Below, piece by piece: positions 23,150 to 31,890 of a stretch of 34,752 nucleotides of DNA. Source of the DNA: Candidatus Bathyarchaeota archaeon (GTDB lineage Archaea; Thermoproteota; Bathyarchaeia; Bathyarchaeales; Bathycorpusculaceae); NCBI GenBank assembly GCA_903901015.1, contig CAIUPH010000072.1, positions 1 through 34,752 on the forward strand, in the 5' to 3' direction. Within the stretch, counting starts at the first letter, position 1. Each line of letters starts with the position of its first letter. A model generated the notes under the pieces. It saw only the letters and a program-made list of their open reading frames with translations. It ran no database searches and was not told the origin of the DNA. The translations under genes and the position numbers were made by a program.

Positions 23150-23479
23150 CTATATCCTTCTGATTTTTGTCTCTCGCTTCCGTGATTGAAGCTGAACTAA
23201 TATCTGTTTGAGCTGTGCATCTGAAAGCGGAATGGGCAACTTTCCCGTTTGCGCCATCTCAATCAACTGCATCTCAATGTTCTCAGCAAAGTCTTTTTTA
23301 ACCATTTTCAGGTTATTTAGCCTTTCCCGAGCTTCAGGCGCCAATATCTTGCTCATCAGCGCCTGTTTCTGCTGATCCATCTGTTGTTCTGCTTGGGCTT
23401 GTCTTTGCTCGTCACTTACGCGATTCTGCATCGACAAAAGTTTTCGTTTACGGATTTGCTCAAGCTGATCATCCGACAT
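23150..23479 (-). CDS. PDCD5-family DNA-binding protein
   Basis: The 109-residue product is the archaeal homologue of PDCD5, a small helical-bundle protein. It has the long charged N-terminal helix ([20 protein letters not shown]) and the conserved [20 protein letters not shown] block and ends basic ([10 protein letters not shown]). Archaeal members bind DNA; the cellular role is not settled. It lies five bases after S19e and two before L39e. Confidence 0.92.
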   Translation of the reverse strand: MSDDQLEQIRKRKLLSMQNRVSDEQRQAQAEQQMDQQKQALMSKILAPEARERLNNLKMVKKDFAENIEMQLIEMAQTGKLPIPLSDAQLKQILVQLQSRKRETKIRRI

Positions 23480-23484
23480 TGTAC

Positions 23485-23949
23485 CTATTCGCCTTGATAC
23501 TTCTTGAGCTCAGGGATCGTTTTAACCATTTCTTTCGATAAGTCCCCAGCAACTTCTTGGAGAAGCTTGCGTCCTTTAGGACTCATGATTCTGCCTTTAG
23601 GCTTTGCAGCCTGGATTAAACCTGCGGCTTCAAGCTGTTGCAGTGATTTACGTATACCGCTGCCGCCTGCTTTCTTTACGCGGTCAGGTTTGCTGCCTCT
23701 GTTCTTTCTTCCGCCGTAGTCAGCGCGGAGTTTTTCAAGTCCAATTGGACCGTAAATGTAGACTTTACGCAGAATTGATGCGCTTCTTGTGTACCACCAG
23801 TTGGGGTCTTGCGGCTGGTTTTCAACGTGCATGCCTGTTTTAGCGAAGGCTGCCCATGGAAGAGGCTGAATTTCGTCAACGTTTTCCATAAGATACTTTG
23901 CTAATCTATCAATGAATTTTGAAGCTGGAACGTCATGAGGAGTCGTCAA
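23485..23949 (-). CDS. Ribosomal protein S19e
   Basis: The 154-residue product matches S19e over its whole length: TPHDVPASKFIDRLAKYL, the WYTRSASILRKVYIYGPIGL block, YGGRKNRGSKPDR and KAGGSGIRKSLQQLEAAGLI. S19e is a head protein of the small subunit needed for rRNA maturation. The start is TTG at 23949 and a TATA-like element lies about 50 bases upstream, so it opens the S19e, PDCD5, L39e, L31e operon. Confidence 0.95.
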   Translation of the reverse strand: MTTPHDVPASKFIDRLAKYLMENVDEIQPLPWAAFAKTGMHVENQPQDPNWWYTRSASILRKVYIYGPIGLEKLRADYGGRKNRGSKPDRVKKAGGSGIRKSLQQLEAAGLIQAAKPKGRIMSPKGRKLLQEVAGDLSKEMVKTIPELKKYQGE

Positions 23950-23993
23950 GTTGCTCTAATCCTTTGTTTTTCCTTCCGAGTTAAACAATGAAG

Positions 23994-24008
23994 CCTAATA
24001 TAAATATT
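23994..24008 (-). promoter_or_regulatory. Putative promoter of the S19e operon
   Basis: On the minus strand AATATTTATATTAGG lies 45-59 bases before the TTG of S19e inside a 107-base spacer. It is the only strongly A/T-rich TATA-like element there and would give a leader of about 20 bases. Confidence 0.4.
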
Positions 24009-24056
24009 CTCTGGACAAGTAGGGTTCGTTAAACCAGAAAAGGTAGTTTAGAAAAA

Positions 24057-24362
24057 TTATGGTTCAGAAGGCTCTTCTTCTGCTTTGCGCTTCCTAAACA
24101 GAATGAATACGTGCCCTCTAACTTCAACCAAAGCTGAATTAGTTTGCTCTGCAGCCTTAGCGCCGATAATTTGAGCCGTGACCTCATCTTGCAACGCGGC
24201 GGGCAGAATCTTGACTTTAACCATCTTTGTTCTTTGCAGTTGCTTCTCGATTTCAGCAGCCAACTGCGGCGTCAAACCTTCTTTTCCAACCCAAATCGTG
24301 GGATTCTCATCTTTCAAAACATGCCTAACGTGGCGCTTCATTCGAGTAGTTATCTTGCTCAA
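24057..24362 (-). CDS. YhbY/CRM-domain RNA-binding protein
   Basis: The 101-residue product is a single CRM (CRS1-YhbY) domain, a KH-like RNA-binding fold linked to large-subunit assembly in bacteria. The GxxG loop appears as WVGKEGLTPQL, followed by VKVKILPAALQDE and GHVFILFRKRK. The start is TTG at 24362, which lies 38 bases inside the end of the Rnp4 gene in another frame, so the two are co-transcribed and probably coupled. Confidence 0.9.
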   Translation of the reverse strand: MSKITTRMKRHVRHVLKDENPTIWVGKEGLTPQLAAEIEKQLQRTKMVKVKILPAALQDEVTAQIIGAKAAEQTNSALVEVRGHVFILFRKRKAEEEPSEP

Positions 24363-24684
24363 GTTCCTTGTGCTCCATTTTCTTCTTTAACAGCATACGA
24401 GTTTGGTTGCCGCAGTTTAAACATGTTACTACAACGTGGGGCTCCCTTTTCTGCTTTATCCTGACACGACAGTTAATGCCATGCACGAAGAGGCTGTTGC
24501 ATTCTTTGCAGGTTTCACGCCGAAATTCGATGGGCAAACGCGTTCTCGCAGCCATGGCGATCTTTCTAGCGGACTCCACGTATTGAGCCGCCAGCTTCGG
24601 GTCTGTTCTGCGGACCTTCTTGGCTTGCTCAAAGAGGATCAGGATTCGCTGCATAGCGATTTGCTTAACGTTTGACGGATTCAT
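24325..24684 (-). CDS. Ribonuclease P protein component 4 (Rpp21/Rpr2 homologue)
   Basis: Rnp4 is one of the archaeal protein partners of the RNase P RNA, which matures tRNA 5' ends. The 119-residue protein has two N-terminal helices (IAMQRILILFEQAKKVRRTD, ARKIAMAARTRLPIEFRR) and a zinc ribbon with C59-x2-C62 and C88-x2-C91. R/K-rich loops between them fit RNA contact. The start is ATG. Its end overlaps the CRM-domain gene by 38 bases. Confidence 0.93.
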   Translation of the reverse strand: MNPSNVKQIAMQRILILFEQAKKVRRTDPKLAAQYVESARKIAMAARTRLPIEFRRETCKECNSLFVHGINCRVRIKQKREPHVVVTCLNCGNQTRMLLKKKMEHKELEQDNYSNEAPR

Positions 24685-24741
24685 TTAGCCTTCCCAATCA
24701 ACCAGAAAATAATGCGCCTCACACATAACACTTGTGCTCAA

Positions 24742-25632
24742 TCAGGTGCCTTTCTGGGAAAGCTCCAACTTTAATTGCTTAAGCGCCTGCGCCATCTCAA
24801 GCGGCTTCTTTTTCAGCGTTTTCTGGACCTGTGAGGTGTCGAGCGATGAATCCATTGGGCGCTTAGCTGGCCACGTGAACTGTGAAGATGAAACCTTGTC
24901 AATCAAACCCTTATCCAAGCCGAAGACATCTGCGATTTGCATAGCAAACTCTAATCGGCTAACCCGTGTGGCGCCGCATGTATGGTAAATTCCAGTTAAC
25001 CTGCGCTCAATAACTTCCAAGGTCATCTCTGCTAAATTAGTATTAAGCGTGGGCGTGTTCCATTGGTCAGTAACGATTTTGACTCGCTCGGCTTTACGCA
25101 GGGTTTCGATTAGCCAGAGTGCAAAGTTGACTTTTCCAGCTGCAGGAGTGGAACCGTAGATGACGCTTGGGCGCGCGATGAAGTATTCTTGTTGGGTTTG
25201 GACAATTTCTTCAGCTTTAAGCTTGGTTAACCCGTAATAGTTGATTGGATTGGGCTTATCGGTTTCTTTGTAGTTTCCTTTGTCGCCGCTGAAAACGTAG
25301 TCTGTGGAGATGTAAATCAGAAATGAACCTGCGCGCTTGGCGGCGTCAACGATGTTTTTTGTGCCTTCAACGTTTACTTGCCAAGCGAGCTCTTTGTTGG
25401 TCTCGCATTTGTCAACATCGGTCAATGTGGCGGCGTGAACAACCACATCTGGCTTTATGGTTTTGAAGGCTTCCTCAACCTGTTCTTTACCGGAAATATC
25501 AAGTTTAACACACTTACCGTAAACCGACAGACCCTGAATATCTGAAGAGTAAACCTCAATATTCTTGCCAAGCGCCAACTGGGCCAGTTTTGAACCGTAA
25601 AGACCGCTTGCACCCGTGATTAAAAGCTTCAA
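24742..25632 (-). CDS. dTDP-4-dehydrorhamnose reductase
   Basis: RmlD makes the last step to dTDP-L-rhamnose, reducing the 4-keto sugar with NAD(P)H. The 296-residue protein has the GASGLYGSKLA nucleotide-binding turn (7-17), STDYVFSG (109-116) and the catalytic Y133-GLT-K137. Length is normal. The start is TTG, sharing TTGA with the RmlB stop, so it is translated from the same message. Confidence 0.92.
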   Translation of the reverse strand: MKLLITGASGLYGSKLAQLALGKNIEVYSSDIQGLSVYGKCVKLDISGKEQVEEAFKTIKPDVVVHAATLTDVDKCETNKELAWQVNVEGTKNIVDAAKRAGSFLIYISTDYVFSGDKGNYKETDKPNPINYYGLTKLKAEEIVQTQQEYFIARPSVIYGSTPAAGKVNFALWLIETLRKAERVKIVTDQWNTPTLNTNLAEMTLEVIERRLTGIYHTCGATRVSRLEFAMQIADVFGLDKGLIDKVSSSQFTWPAKRPMDSSLDTSQVQKTLKKKPLEMAQALKQLKLELSQKGT

Positions 25633-26633
25633 TGTCCACTAAGCTTCCAAGGTGTTGGATGCAGAATCACTTCTGTGGCGAAGGGACTCCACCAGTGCTC
25701 GTTCTCAAGGTACCATTGAACCGTGGATTCCAAGGATTTTTCGAAACTAAACTTTGGTTTCCAGCCTAGTTCAGTTCGGGTTTTGGTCGAATCCAAGCTG
25801 TAACGGGTGTCATGTCCAGGGCGGTCTTCGACGAAGGTAATTAAGCTCTCGGGCTTATGGAGCAAACAGATAATTTTTTTGACAATTTCAATGTTCGCAA
25901 TCTCGTTTCCAGCTGAAACGTTGTAGATTTCGCCAGCTCTGCCCTTCTCGAGCACCGTACGGATTGCTTCACAATGGTCCTGCACGTAAATCCAGTCGCG
26001 GATGTTAGTTCCTTTACCATAAATTGGAATGGGCAAATCCCTTAGCGCGCGAATTACAGTTTTAGGAATCAATTTTTCAGGCAGTTGGTAGGGACCGAAG
26101 TTGTTGGTGCAACGTGTGATTGAAACGTTCAAACCAAAGGTTTTGTGATAAGATAGCACGAACATGTCTGCGGCGGCTTTCGCAGCTGAATATGGGTTTG
26201 AGGGTTTAGGTGGGGTGTTTTCTGTAAATGAACCTTCGAGGGCTTCACCATAGACTTCGTCTGTGGACACCTGCAGCAACCGGGCTTTATGGTTGTGTTT
26301 TCGGATAGCTTCCAAGATGATAAATGTGCCAACGGTGTTGTTCTGCAAGAAGAGGTTGGGGTCAGCGATGCTTCTGTCAACATGAGTTTCCGCGGCTATG
26401 TTAACAACCGCGTCCACCTGATGAATCAAGCGGTTCATGAGTTGCGGGTTGCAAATATCGCCTTTGATGAAGGTGTAACGTTTATCGTTCTCGATGTCAT
26501 GCAGATTCGCTGGGTTAGCGCCCATCCCTATTTTATCTACGTTTATCAATTCGCAGTCAGGGTACTTTGCAAGTATGAGCCTGCAGAAGTTGCTTCCTAT
26601 GAATCCTAATCCGCCAGTAACTAACAGTTTCAT
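25629..26633 (-). CDS. dTDP-glucose 4,6-dehydratase
   Basis: RmlB oxidises, dehydrates and reduces dTDP-glucose to the 4-keto-6-deoxy sugar with tightly bound NAD. The 334-residue protein shows GGLGFIGSNF (7-16), the TDE triad in STDEVYGE (T124, D125, E126) and catalytic Y148-x3-K152 in NPYSAAKAA. These distinguish it from UDP-galactose epimerases. The ATG lies six bases after RmlC. Confidence 0.95.
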   Translation of the reverse strand: MKLLVTGGLGFIGSNFCRLILAKYPDCELINVDKIGMGANPANLHDIENDKRYTFIKGDICNPQLMNRLIHQVDAVVNIAAETHVDRSIADPNLFLQNNTVGTFIILEAIRKHNHKARLLQVSTDEVYGEALEGSFTENTPPKPSNPYSAAKAAADMFVLSYHKTFGLNVSITRCTNNFGPYQLPEKLIPKTVIRALRDLPIPIYGKGTNIRDWIYVQDHCEAIRTVLEKGRAGEIYNVSAGNEIANIEIVKKIICLLHKPESLITFVEDRPGHDTRYSLDSTKTRTELGWKPKFSFEKSLESTVQWYLENEHWWSPFATEVILHPTPWKLSGH

Positions 26634-26639
26634 GGGTCA

Positions 26640-27143
26640 TCACTTGTTGGGTGGAAGGTTCCAATCCCAGGGTTTACCTACACGTTCATCGTCTTTCTTG
26701 CCGTTTATAATTTGCGGAATAATTGCCGGGTCATTCCATGGTCGGCGTTCTTCGTCAGGGTTCGCGGGGTCGTACATGTTGGTGGCGAAGTACAGCAGCA
26801 TAACGGGTTCATTACCCAAGGCTTTGAAGCCATGCCAGTATTGGCCAGGCATCCGCACCACTTGCATGTCCATACCGCTGGATATAATCTCGTCAGCCTC
26901 GTTTGTTTGGTCGTCGAAAGCACAGATTTTTATCAGTCCCTTGAGAGCCAAAAAATAATCCACCTGCCCCCTAACATGGCGGTGCCAGGCACGAATTACA
27001 TTGGGATATGTAAATGAAAAGTTTGCTTGAACCACCGTGTCTTCGCCAAATAGGTCTTTCCAATCCTTACGCATTACTTCAGTGAAGAAACCTCTTTCGT
27101 CAATAAATCGACGTATCGGCTTAACCCGTATCCCTTGTAACAT
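26640..27143 (-). CDS. dTDP-4-dehydrorhamnose 3,5-epimerase-type cupin
   Basis: RmlC inverts C3 and C5 of the keto sugar. The 167-residue protein has FIDERGFFTEVMRKDW, the NVIRAWHRHVRGQVDYF block with H54/H56, and MPGQYWHGFKALG with H104; the usual RGLHYQ is replaced by RAWHRH. The divergence at this motif leaves open a related epimerase or a 3,4-ketoisomerase, but the position between RmlA and RmlB supports the rhamnose role. The start is ATG. Confidence 0.82.
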   Translation of the reverse strand: MLQGIRVKPIRRFIDERGFFTEVMRKDWKDLFGEDTVVQANFSFTYPNVIRAWHRHVRGQVDYFLALKGLIKICAFDDQTNEADEIISSGMDMQVVRMPGQYWHGFKALGNEPVMLLYFATNMYDPANPDEERRPWNDPAIIPQIINGKKDDERVGKPWDWNLPPNK

Positions 27144-27181
27144 AAGTCATCCCTTGTTTACTCAGACATATCGTTTTAAAA

Positions 27182-27192
27182 TCTTTATAAAC
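27182..27192 (-). promoter_or_regulatory. Possible promoter of rmlC-rmlB-rmlD
   Basis: In the 68-base gap between rmlA and rmlC the minus strand carries GTTTATAAAGA, about 40-50 bases before the rmlC ATG. The three genes may therefore have a promoter of their own besides read-through from rmlA. Confidence 0.3.
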
Positions 27193-27211
27193 AGTTGCTT
27201 TTTTTTGGGTT

Positions 27212-28270
27212 TTAAACTTCTATTTCTGAGTAATCGCCAACATGCAGCTTTATAGTTCGGGTTCTCTGGTTACGGGTTACCTTAGCATTTTTACCCATTA
27301 ATGAGTCTTCCAAGCGCTCAATATCTTTCACTGTGACGTTTTCTTGTATAACGCAGTATTCAACGTTCGAATTAAGAATTCTAGAGTTATCGCCTATGCT
27401 TGAATACGGCCCGATGAATGAGTTTTCAACAAGAACGTTCTTTCCGATGACGCAGGGTCCCCTAATCGTGCTGTTGATGATTTTCGCTTCGGGCTCCACT
27501 TTAACTCTGCCGTCCACAGTGCTGTTAGTCAAGGTTCCTTTAACATCAAGTCGGATGTACTCATCCAATATTCTTGCGTTAGCGGATAAAATATCGTCTT
27601 TTTTGCCTGTATCGAGCCACCAAGAATTCAAGATTTCAGCTTTGACCGAAAAGCCCATGTTAATCATTTCTTGGATAGCGTCGGTAATTTCGAGTTCGCC
27701 GCGCCATGAAGGCTTGATTCGCTCGATGGCTTCATGGACTTTGTTGGAGAACAGGTAGGTACCGATAATGGCTAAGTTGCCCATTGGTGTTTTTGGTTTC
27801 TCCACGAGCCTGATTATGTTGCCTTTTTCGTCAAGTTGAGCTATTCCGAAGCTTGATGGGCTATCAACTTCTTTGAGAATAATGAGGGCGTCTAGGTGTT
27901 CGTTCTTGAATTTTTTGACAAAGGTGTCCAAACTTTGGCCTGTCACGTTATCGCCCAAGCACATAACAAAAGAATCATTGCCCAAAAAACGCTTAGCAGT
28001 CTTAACTGCATGGGCTAAGCCAAGTGGTTCCTGAGGGATATATGAGACCTGCAGGTTCCAGTTGGAGCCGTCTTTAACGTAATCCTCGACAAATTGACCA
28101 GTCTCGTGTGCGGTGATAATGCCGACTTTTTTAATGGTGGTAGATGCTACTTGGTCAAGAACGTAGCCTAAGATGGGTTTGTTAGCTACAGGTATAAGTT
28201 GTTTAGCACAGGTAAAAGTTAAAGGTCTAAGGCGGGTTCCTTTTCCGCCGCTGAGAACAAGCGCTTTCAT
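27212..28270 (-). CDS. Glucose-1-phosphate thymidylyltransferase, long archaeal type
   Basis: RmlA joins glucose-1-phosphate with dTTP to open the rhamnose pathway. From the ATG at 28270 the protein has 352 residues, with LSGGKGTRLRPLTFTCAKQL at the start (nucleotide-binding loop) and ALIILKEVDSPSSFGIAQLD and GELEITDAIQEMI in the catalytic domain. The C-terminal 110 residues (about 240-352) are hexapeptide repeats forming a left-handed beta helix. The frame is open a further 60 codons upstream, but that stretch is not RmlA-like and carries the upstream region. The long form with beta helix is frequent in archaea and may use other nucleotides. Confidence 0.92.
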   Translation of the reverse strand: MKALVLSGGKGTRLRPLTFTCAKQLIPVANKPILGYVLDQVASTTIKKVGIITAHETGQFVEDYVKDGSNWNLQVSYIPQEPLGLAHAVKTAKRFLGNDSFVMCLGDNVTGQSLDTFVKKFKNEHLDALIILKEVDSPSSFGIAQLDEKGNIIRLVEKPKTPMGNLAIIGTYLFSNKVHEAIERIKPSWRGELEITDAIQEMINMGFSVKAEILNSWWLDTGKKDDILSANARILDEYIRLDVKGTLTNSTVDGRVKVEPEAKIINSTIRGPCVIGKNVLVENSFIGPYSSIGDNSRILNSNVEYCVIQENVTVKDIERLEDSLMGKNAKVTRNQRTRTIKLHVGDYSEIEV

Positions 28271-28465
28271 GTCTATCCCTAACTCAGTAAAGAAAAACGG
28301 GGTATTATTACTTACTGTTCCCGTCGCTAAATATTCTCTATAATCTATTGTTGTTGTACTGCCACAACCACATAGTTCTATTAACGAACAAAAACTAATA
28401 CAATACACCGAACCCTCACCAGCCAGCTGTAAGGGATATATTATGGACACATCTAAAGAAAAATT

Positions 28466-28654
28466 TTGTTTTCTCTAATTAACCGAAAAGCAAAATGCAA
28501 GTTTACTTCGGCGTGCAACCTGTACTCAAACGTTAGTTACCCATGCACTCATACTGGCGGTAGCTACTGTGAAAAATACAGAAAATTAAAGGAACAGCAT
28601 GAAGAAAACTTTGGAGCGCAACCAAACACACCTCTGATAGAGATTCCGCAGTAA
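28466..28654 (+). CDS. Small cysteine-rich protein
   Basis: The 62-residue frame from TTG 28466 contains CKFTSACNLYSNVSYPCTH and SYCEKYRKLKEQ, a compact group of four cysteines with a histidine, then a Glu/Lys helix. This looks like a small zinc-binding protein. It lies between the divergently placed rmlA (minus) and the convergent flippase gene. An ATG at 28443 is in another frame. Family from memory of the pattern only. Confidence 0.5.
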   Translation: MFSLINRKAKCKFTSACNLYSNVSYPCTHTGGSYCEKYRKLKEQHEENFGAQPNTPLIEIPQ

Positions 28655-28717
28655 AAAACTGATTCTTCGATTTTCCCAGCAGGCAACGGTCAGTAAATTA
28701 ATTCTAACGTTAGGGTT

Positions 28718-30298
28718 CTAGTCGCTGCCCGCTATAAGCATCAATTTTTCAAGCAGATTAATCACTATGGTTAATGGTTTTCGCAAAGGACCAAGGGCAT
28801 TCCCGATTTCTCGAACGTTCACCAAGTCAGATTTGTTCAGGGTTCGAGTACTTATTGCTAAGAGCAGAAAAGCAACCACGAACACGAATACGCCTATGAT
28901 TAATTGTATTAAACTACTGAAGGGTAACTGAGGGATTACAGCGTAAGTTATCACTCCAGCGGCAGCTGAAGATAACATTATCTTCGCCGAGGAAACCCAG
29001 TCAAGGGACACCCCAAAATTCTTTTTAATAAACCTCAAGCTTAAAAACAAGCTAGGCACTCCAACCACGGTGGTAGTAATTATTAAACCAATAATACCAA
29101 ATAAATAAACCAAGGCAAAACTCAGAGGAAAACCGATCGCAACTGTGAGAATTGTCAACTTTAAATTATATTTTGTGTGCCCTTGCCCGTTTATAAGGTT
29201 GCCAGTGCTTAAGCTTCCAAAAGCAGAAAAAAGGTAAATCAGGGACAGCAAAGCAAGGTACAGAGGAGCTTGAACATATTTATCTGCAAAGATAGTGTCG
29301 ATTGCAGGTTGGGCAAGAGCCATGACTAAAACTGTAACGGGCACCACGATTAGTGATGCGTACTTAACTGAATATTGATAAACGTTCTGAAGAGTTTCCT
29401 TGTCTTTTTGGGCATCCAACTTGGAGAAGGCGGGAAATAGCATGGTTGTGACGGGAGTCGCGAAGAAAGTTATTAAAACCACGAAGTTAAGCGCCACAGA
29501 ATAGTTGCCGATAAGAGCGTTATCGAGGACGAAAATAGCCATTATGGTGCTGTAGAATTGAGTTAGGAACCCTGATAAAATGGCGCCGATAGAGAGCGGG
29601 AGTCCATACTTGAGCATGGTTTTAATCGTTTTAATCAACTCTAATCCGCCTGCAGTTGGCTTAGGCAGAGAACGATACATGATGTACATCAACAGCACTC
29701 CAACGACCCCAGCAAACAATATGCCAACGGAGAAACCGATGACAGCGCCCAGAGTGCCCAAGCCTAAAGCTACGAGACCAATTATCACTATGGTTTTGAT
29801 TATGGATTGAACGATTAACATAACGCTGTTTAGATGCATTTTTTCCATGCCGGTGAAGGCGGCTGTGGCTGTGTTAACTAATGCTCCTGTTAAAATGAAC
29901 AATGAGGCTATTTGGATTAATTGAACTATTTGTGGACGTCCGTAGAAGTTTGCTAGAAAGCCTGAAAGGGCAAAAGATAGGACTGTAAGTACTAAACCAA
30001 CAATGATTTCGAAGGCAAGTCCTGAGACGAATACGCTTTTTATTTTTGCTACGTCGTTTGCGCTGTTGTATTCGGCAGAGTATTTTATCATGGCTGTTGT
30101 GACGCCCCAGTCTCTGAATGTGGAAATCAAGTTGGGGGCTGCGAGGGCGATTGCGTATAATCCCATGTTGGCTGGACCGAGAAGTCGTGCAATAACTATG
30201 GTGCCGATGGCTGAGATGACAGTGGATATGACTAGACCCCATAGTAGGTGAAAGCCGCCTTTTGCTGAAACCTTCGCCATTTGTGTTGCTTTGGTCAT
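28718..30298 (-). CDS. Wzx/MATE-like oligosaccharide flippase
   Basis: The 526-residue membrane protein has about 14 hydrophobic segments and the N-terminal block AKGGFHLLWGLVISTVISAI, IVIARLLGPANMGLYAIALA, typical of polysaccharide exporters that flip lipid-linked sugars. TTMLFPAFSKLDAQKDKETL in the middle is the usual cytoplasmic loop region of the family. Its place between dTDP-rhamnose and UDP-sugar genes fits export of a lipid-linked glycan for the cell surface. The start is ATG. The 149 bases upstream are G/T-rich and hold no gene. Confidence 0.92.
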   Translation of the reverse strand: MTKATQMAKVSAKGGFHLLWGLVISTVISAIGTIVIARLLGPANMGLYAIALAAPNLISTFRDWGVTTAMIKYSAEYNSANDVAKIKSVFVSGLAFEIIVGLVLTVLSFALSGFLANFYGRPQIVQLIQIASLFILTGALVNTATAAFTGMEKMHLNSVMLIVQSIIKTIVIIGLVALGLGTLGAVIGFSVGILFAGVVGVLLMYIMYRSLPKPTAGGLELIKTIKTMLKYGLPLSIGAILSGFLTQFYSTIMAIFVLDNALIGNYSVALNFVVLITFFATPVTTMLFPAFSKLDAQKDKETLQNVYQYSVKYASLIVVPVTVLVMALAQPAIDTIFADKYVQAPLYLALLSLIYLFSAFGSLSTGNLINGQGHTKYNLKLTILTVAIGFPLSFALVYLFGIIGLIITTTVVGVPSLFLSLRFIKKNFGVSLDWVSSAKIMLSSAAAGVITYAVIPQLPFSSLIQLIIGVFVFVVAFLLLAISTRTLNKSDLVNVREIGNALGPLRKPLTIVINLLEKLMLIAGSD

Positions 30299-30447
30299 TT
30301 ATTCACTGTCGTAGGTGTCTTTGTGAGTTAACTGTTGTTGATGATGTGCTGTTTATCGGTTTTGGTTTGCTTGGTGTGTGGGTTGTTTGTATGGTTTGTT
30401 TTTATTGTTTGTTTGGGCGGTGGTGGGATTGTTTTTGGTGTGTGGGT

Positions 30448-31803
30448 TTATGGTTCTTGTCCTAAGCCTATGGCGGTGTATTTTAGTTTGGTTTTGTAGG
30501 TTTCTGGGTTGTATATTCTTCTTCCGTCGATGAGTATTGGCTGCTTCATGTTCGCTATGAAGTCGTCGGGGGTTAGTTTTTTGAATTCATCCCATTCGGT
30601 TACGATGATGCAGGCGTCGGCGTCCTTGATGCATTCAAGCGCTGAAGAAGCATACTGGATTTTAGTGTTAAAGATGGATTTTGCAGCTGGAATCGCTACG
30701 GGGTCGTAGGCAAAAACTTGAGCGCCTTCCTTTAGCAGTTGGTTGATTATGGGTATGACTCGTGCTTCTCTCATGTCGTCGGTGTCGGGTTTAAATGCTA
30801 AACCTAAAATTGTAACTTTTTTGCCTTCAAGACTTCCGAGTTGTTGTCTGCAGAAATCTACTGCTTTTAGGGGCTGCTTTTTATTAACGGCTTCTGTGGA
30901 TTCTAAGAGTTCAGGTTCGTAGCCGAATGCTTTGGAGCAGGCAATCAATGCCTTGACGTCTTTGGGAAAACATGAGCCGCCATATCCTAAGCCTGCGTCG
31001 AGGAACAGGGGACCGATGCGCCTGTCTAACCCCATGGCGGTTGCTACGACTTTCACGTCTGCGCCGGGGATTTTTTCGCACATGTTAGCGATGGTGTTTA
31101 TGAAGCTGATTTTTGTGGCAAGCATGGCGTTGCTGGCGTACTTGATAAGCTCCGCGGTCGATAGGGTGGTTCTGATTATTGGTGGAACGTGTCCTGTGTA
31201 GAAGTCTTTGTAGAGGTCTTCTAATTTGTCGCCTGATTGCTTGTCAAATGAACCGATGACTACGCGGTCCGCGTTTACAGTATCTTGAAACGCGGAGCCT
31301 TGACGCAGAAACTCGGGGTTCATGCATAACCCGAAGTCGACGCCGCATTTCTTCTTTGATTCCCTCTCAAGCTCGGGTTGAACAACATGCTGGGTTGTTC
31401 CCGGCACAACGGTGCTTTTAATTATTGTAACATGGTAAGAATCTTTGTGCGTTAGCGCTTTGCCGATGCTGCATGCGGCAGACTCTATGTACGTGAGGTC
31501 TATGCTGCCGTCGGGTTTACTGGGTGTGCCCACAGCAACAAACGTTAAATCCGTTTCCTCAACAACCTGATCTACCCGGCCAACCACCCCTTTCAGGCAT
31601 CCTTTTTGGATGCTCTCGGAGAGTTTTTCTTGCAGACCCGGCTCATAAAAAGTAGGAATCCCACTGTTAATTTTTGTTATTTTAGCTTCATCTACATCAC
31701 AGGCGACTACGCTGTAACCTTTGCTTGCAAACCCAACAGCCGTACATAAACCCACATAACCCGCGCCGATAACCGATATTTTAGGTTGTTTTTTCAAAGT
31801 CAA
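30448..31803 (-). CDS. UDP-glucose 6-dehydrogenase family protein
   Basis: The enzyme oxidises UDP-glucose to UDP-glucuronate in two NAD-dependent steps. The 451-residue protein has VIGAGYVGLCTAVGFASKGY (11-30), VGTPSKPDGSIDLTYI (91-106), STVVPGTT (130-137), NPEFLRQGSA (162-171) and the catalytic cysteine C278 in GYGGSCFPKD. Length and motifs match UDP-glucose rather than GDP-mannose dehydrogenase, though UDP-N-acetylmannosamine dehydrogenase is related. The start is TTG at 31803 with GGGGT just upstream. It is divergent from GalU, its substrate supplier. Confidence 0.92.
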   Translation of the reverse strand: MTLKKQPKISVIGAGYVGLCTAVGFASKGYSVVACDVDEAKITKINSGIPTFYEPGLQEKLSESIQKGCLKGVVGRVDQVVEETDLTFVAVGTPSKPDGSIDLTYIESAACSIGKALTHKDSYHVTIIKSTVVPGTTQHVVQPELERESKKKCGVDFGLCMNPEFLRQGSAFQDTVNADRVVIGSFDKQSGDKLEDLYKDFYTGHVPPIIRTTLSTAELIKYASNAMLATKISFINTIANMCEKIPGADVKVVATAMGLDRRIGPLFLDAGLGYGGSCFPKDVKALIACSKAFGYEPELLESTEAVNKKQPLKAVDFCRQQLGSLEGKKVTILGLAFKPDTDDMREARVIPIINQLLKEGAQVFAYDPVAIPAAKSIFNTKIQYASSALECIKDADACIIVTEWDEFKKLTPDDFIANMKQPILIDGRRIYNPETYKTKLKYTAIGLGQEP

Positions 31804-31841
31804 ACCCCAAGTTAAATGTCAGTTTGAATTCAATTAGCATA

Positions 31842-31854
31842 TTAAATATATATT
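31842..31854. promoter_or_regulatory. Shared A/T-rich promoter region of ugd and galU
   Basis: TTAAATATATATT lies midway in the 87-base divergent gap, 37-49 bases from both starts, and could serve as TATA box on either strand. On the plus strand GAGGG (31880-31884) before the ATG acts as ribosome binding site for galU. Confidence 0.4.
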
Positions 31855-31890
31855 GGTTAACATAAGGAAAGCAGGGCAAGAGGGCATCTG

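Noticed and set aside
28271-28450. N-terminal extension of RmlA by 60 codons
   Set aside because: The family starts at the MKALVLSGGKGTR loop; the upstream reading has no relation to it.
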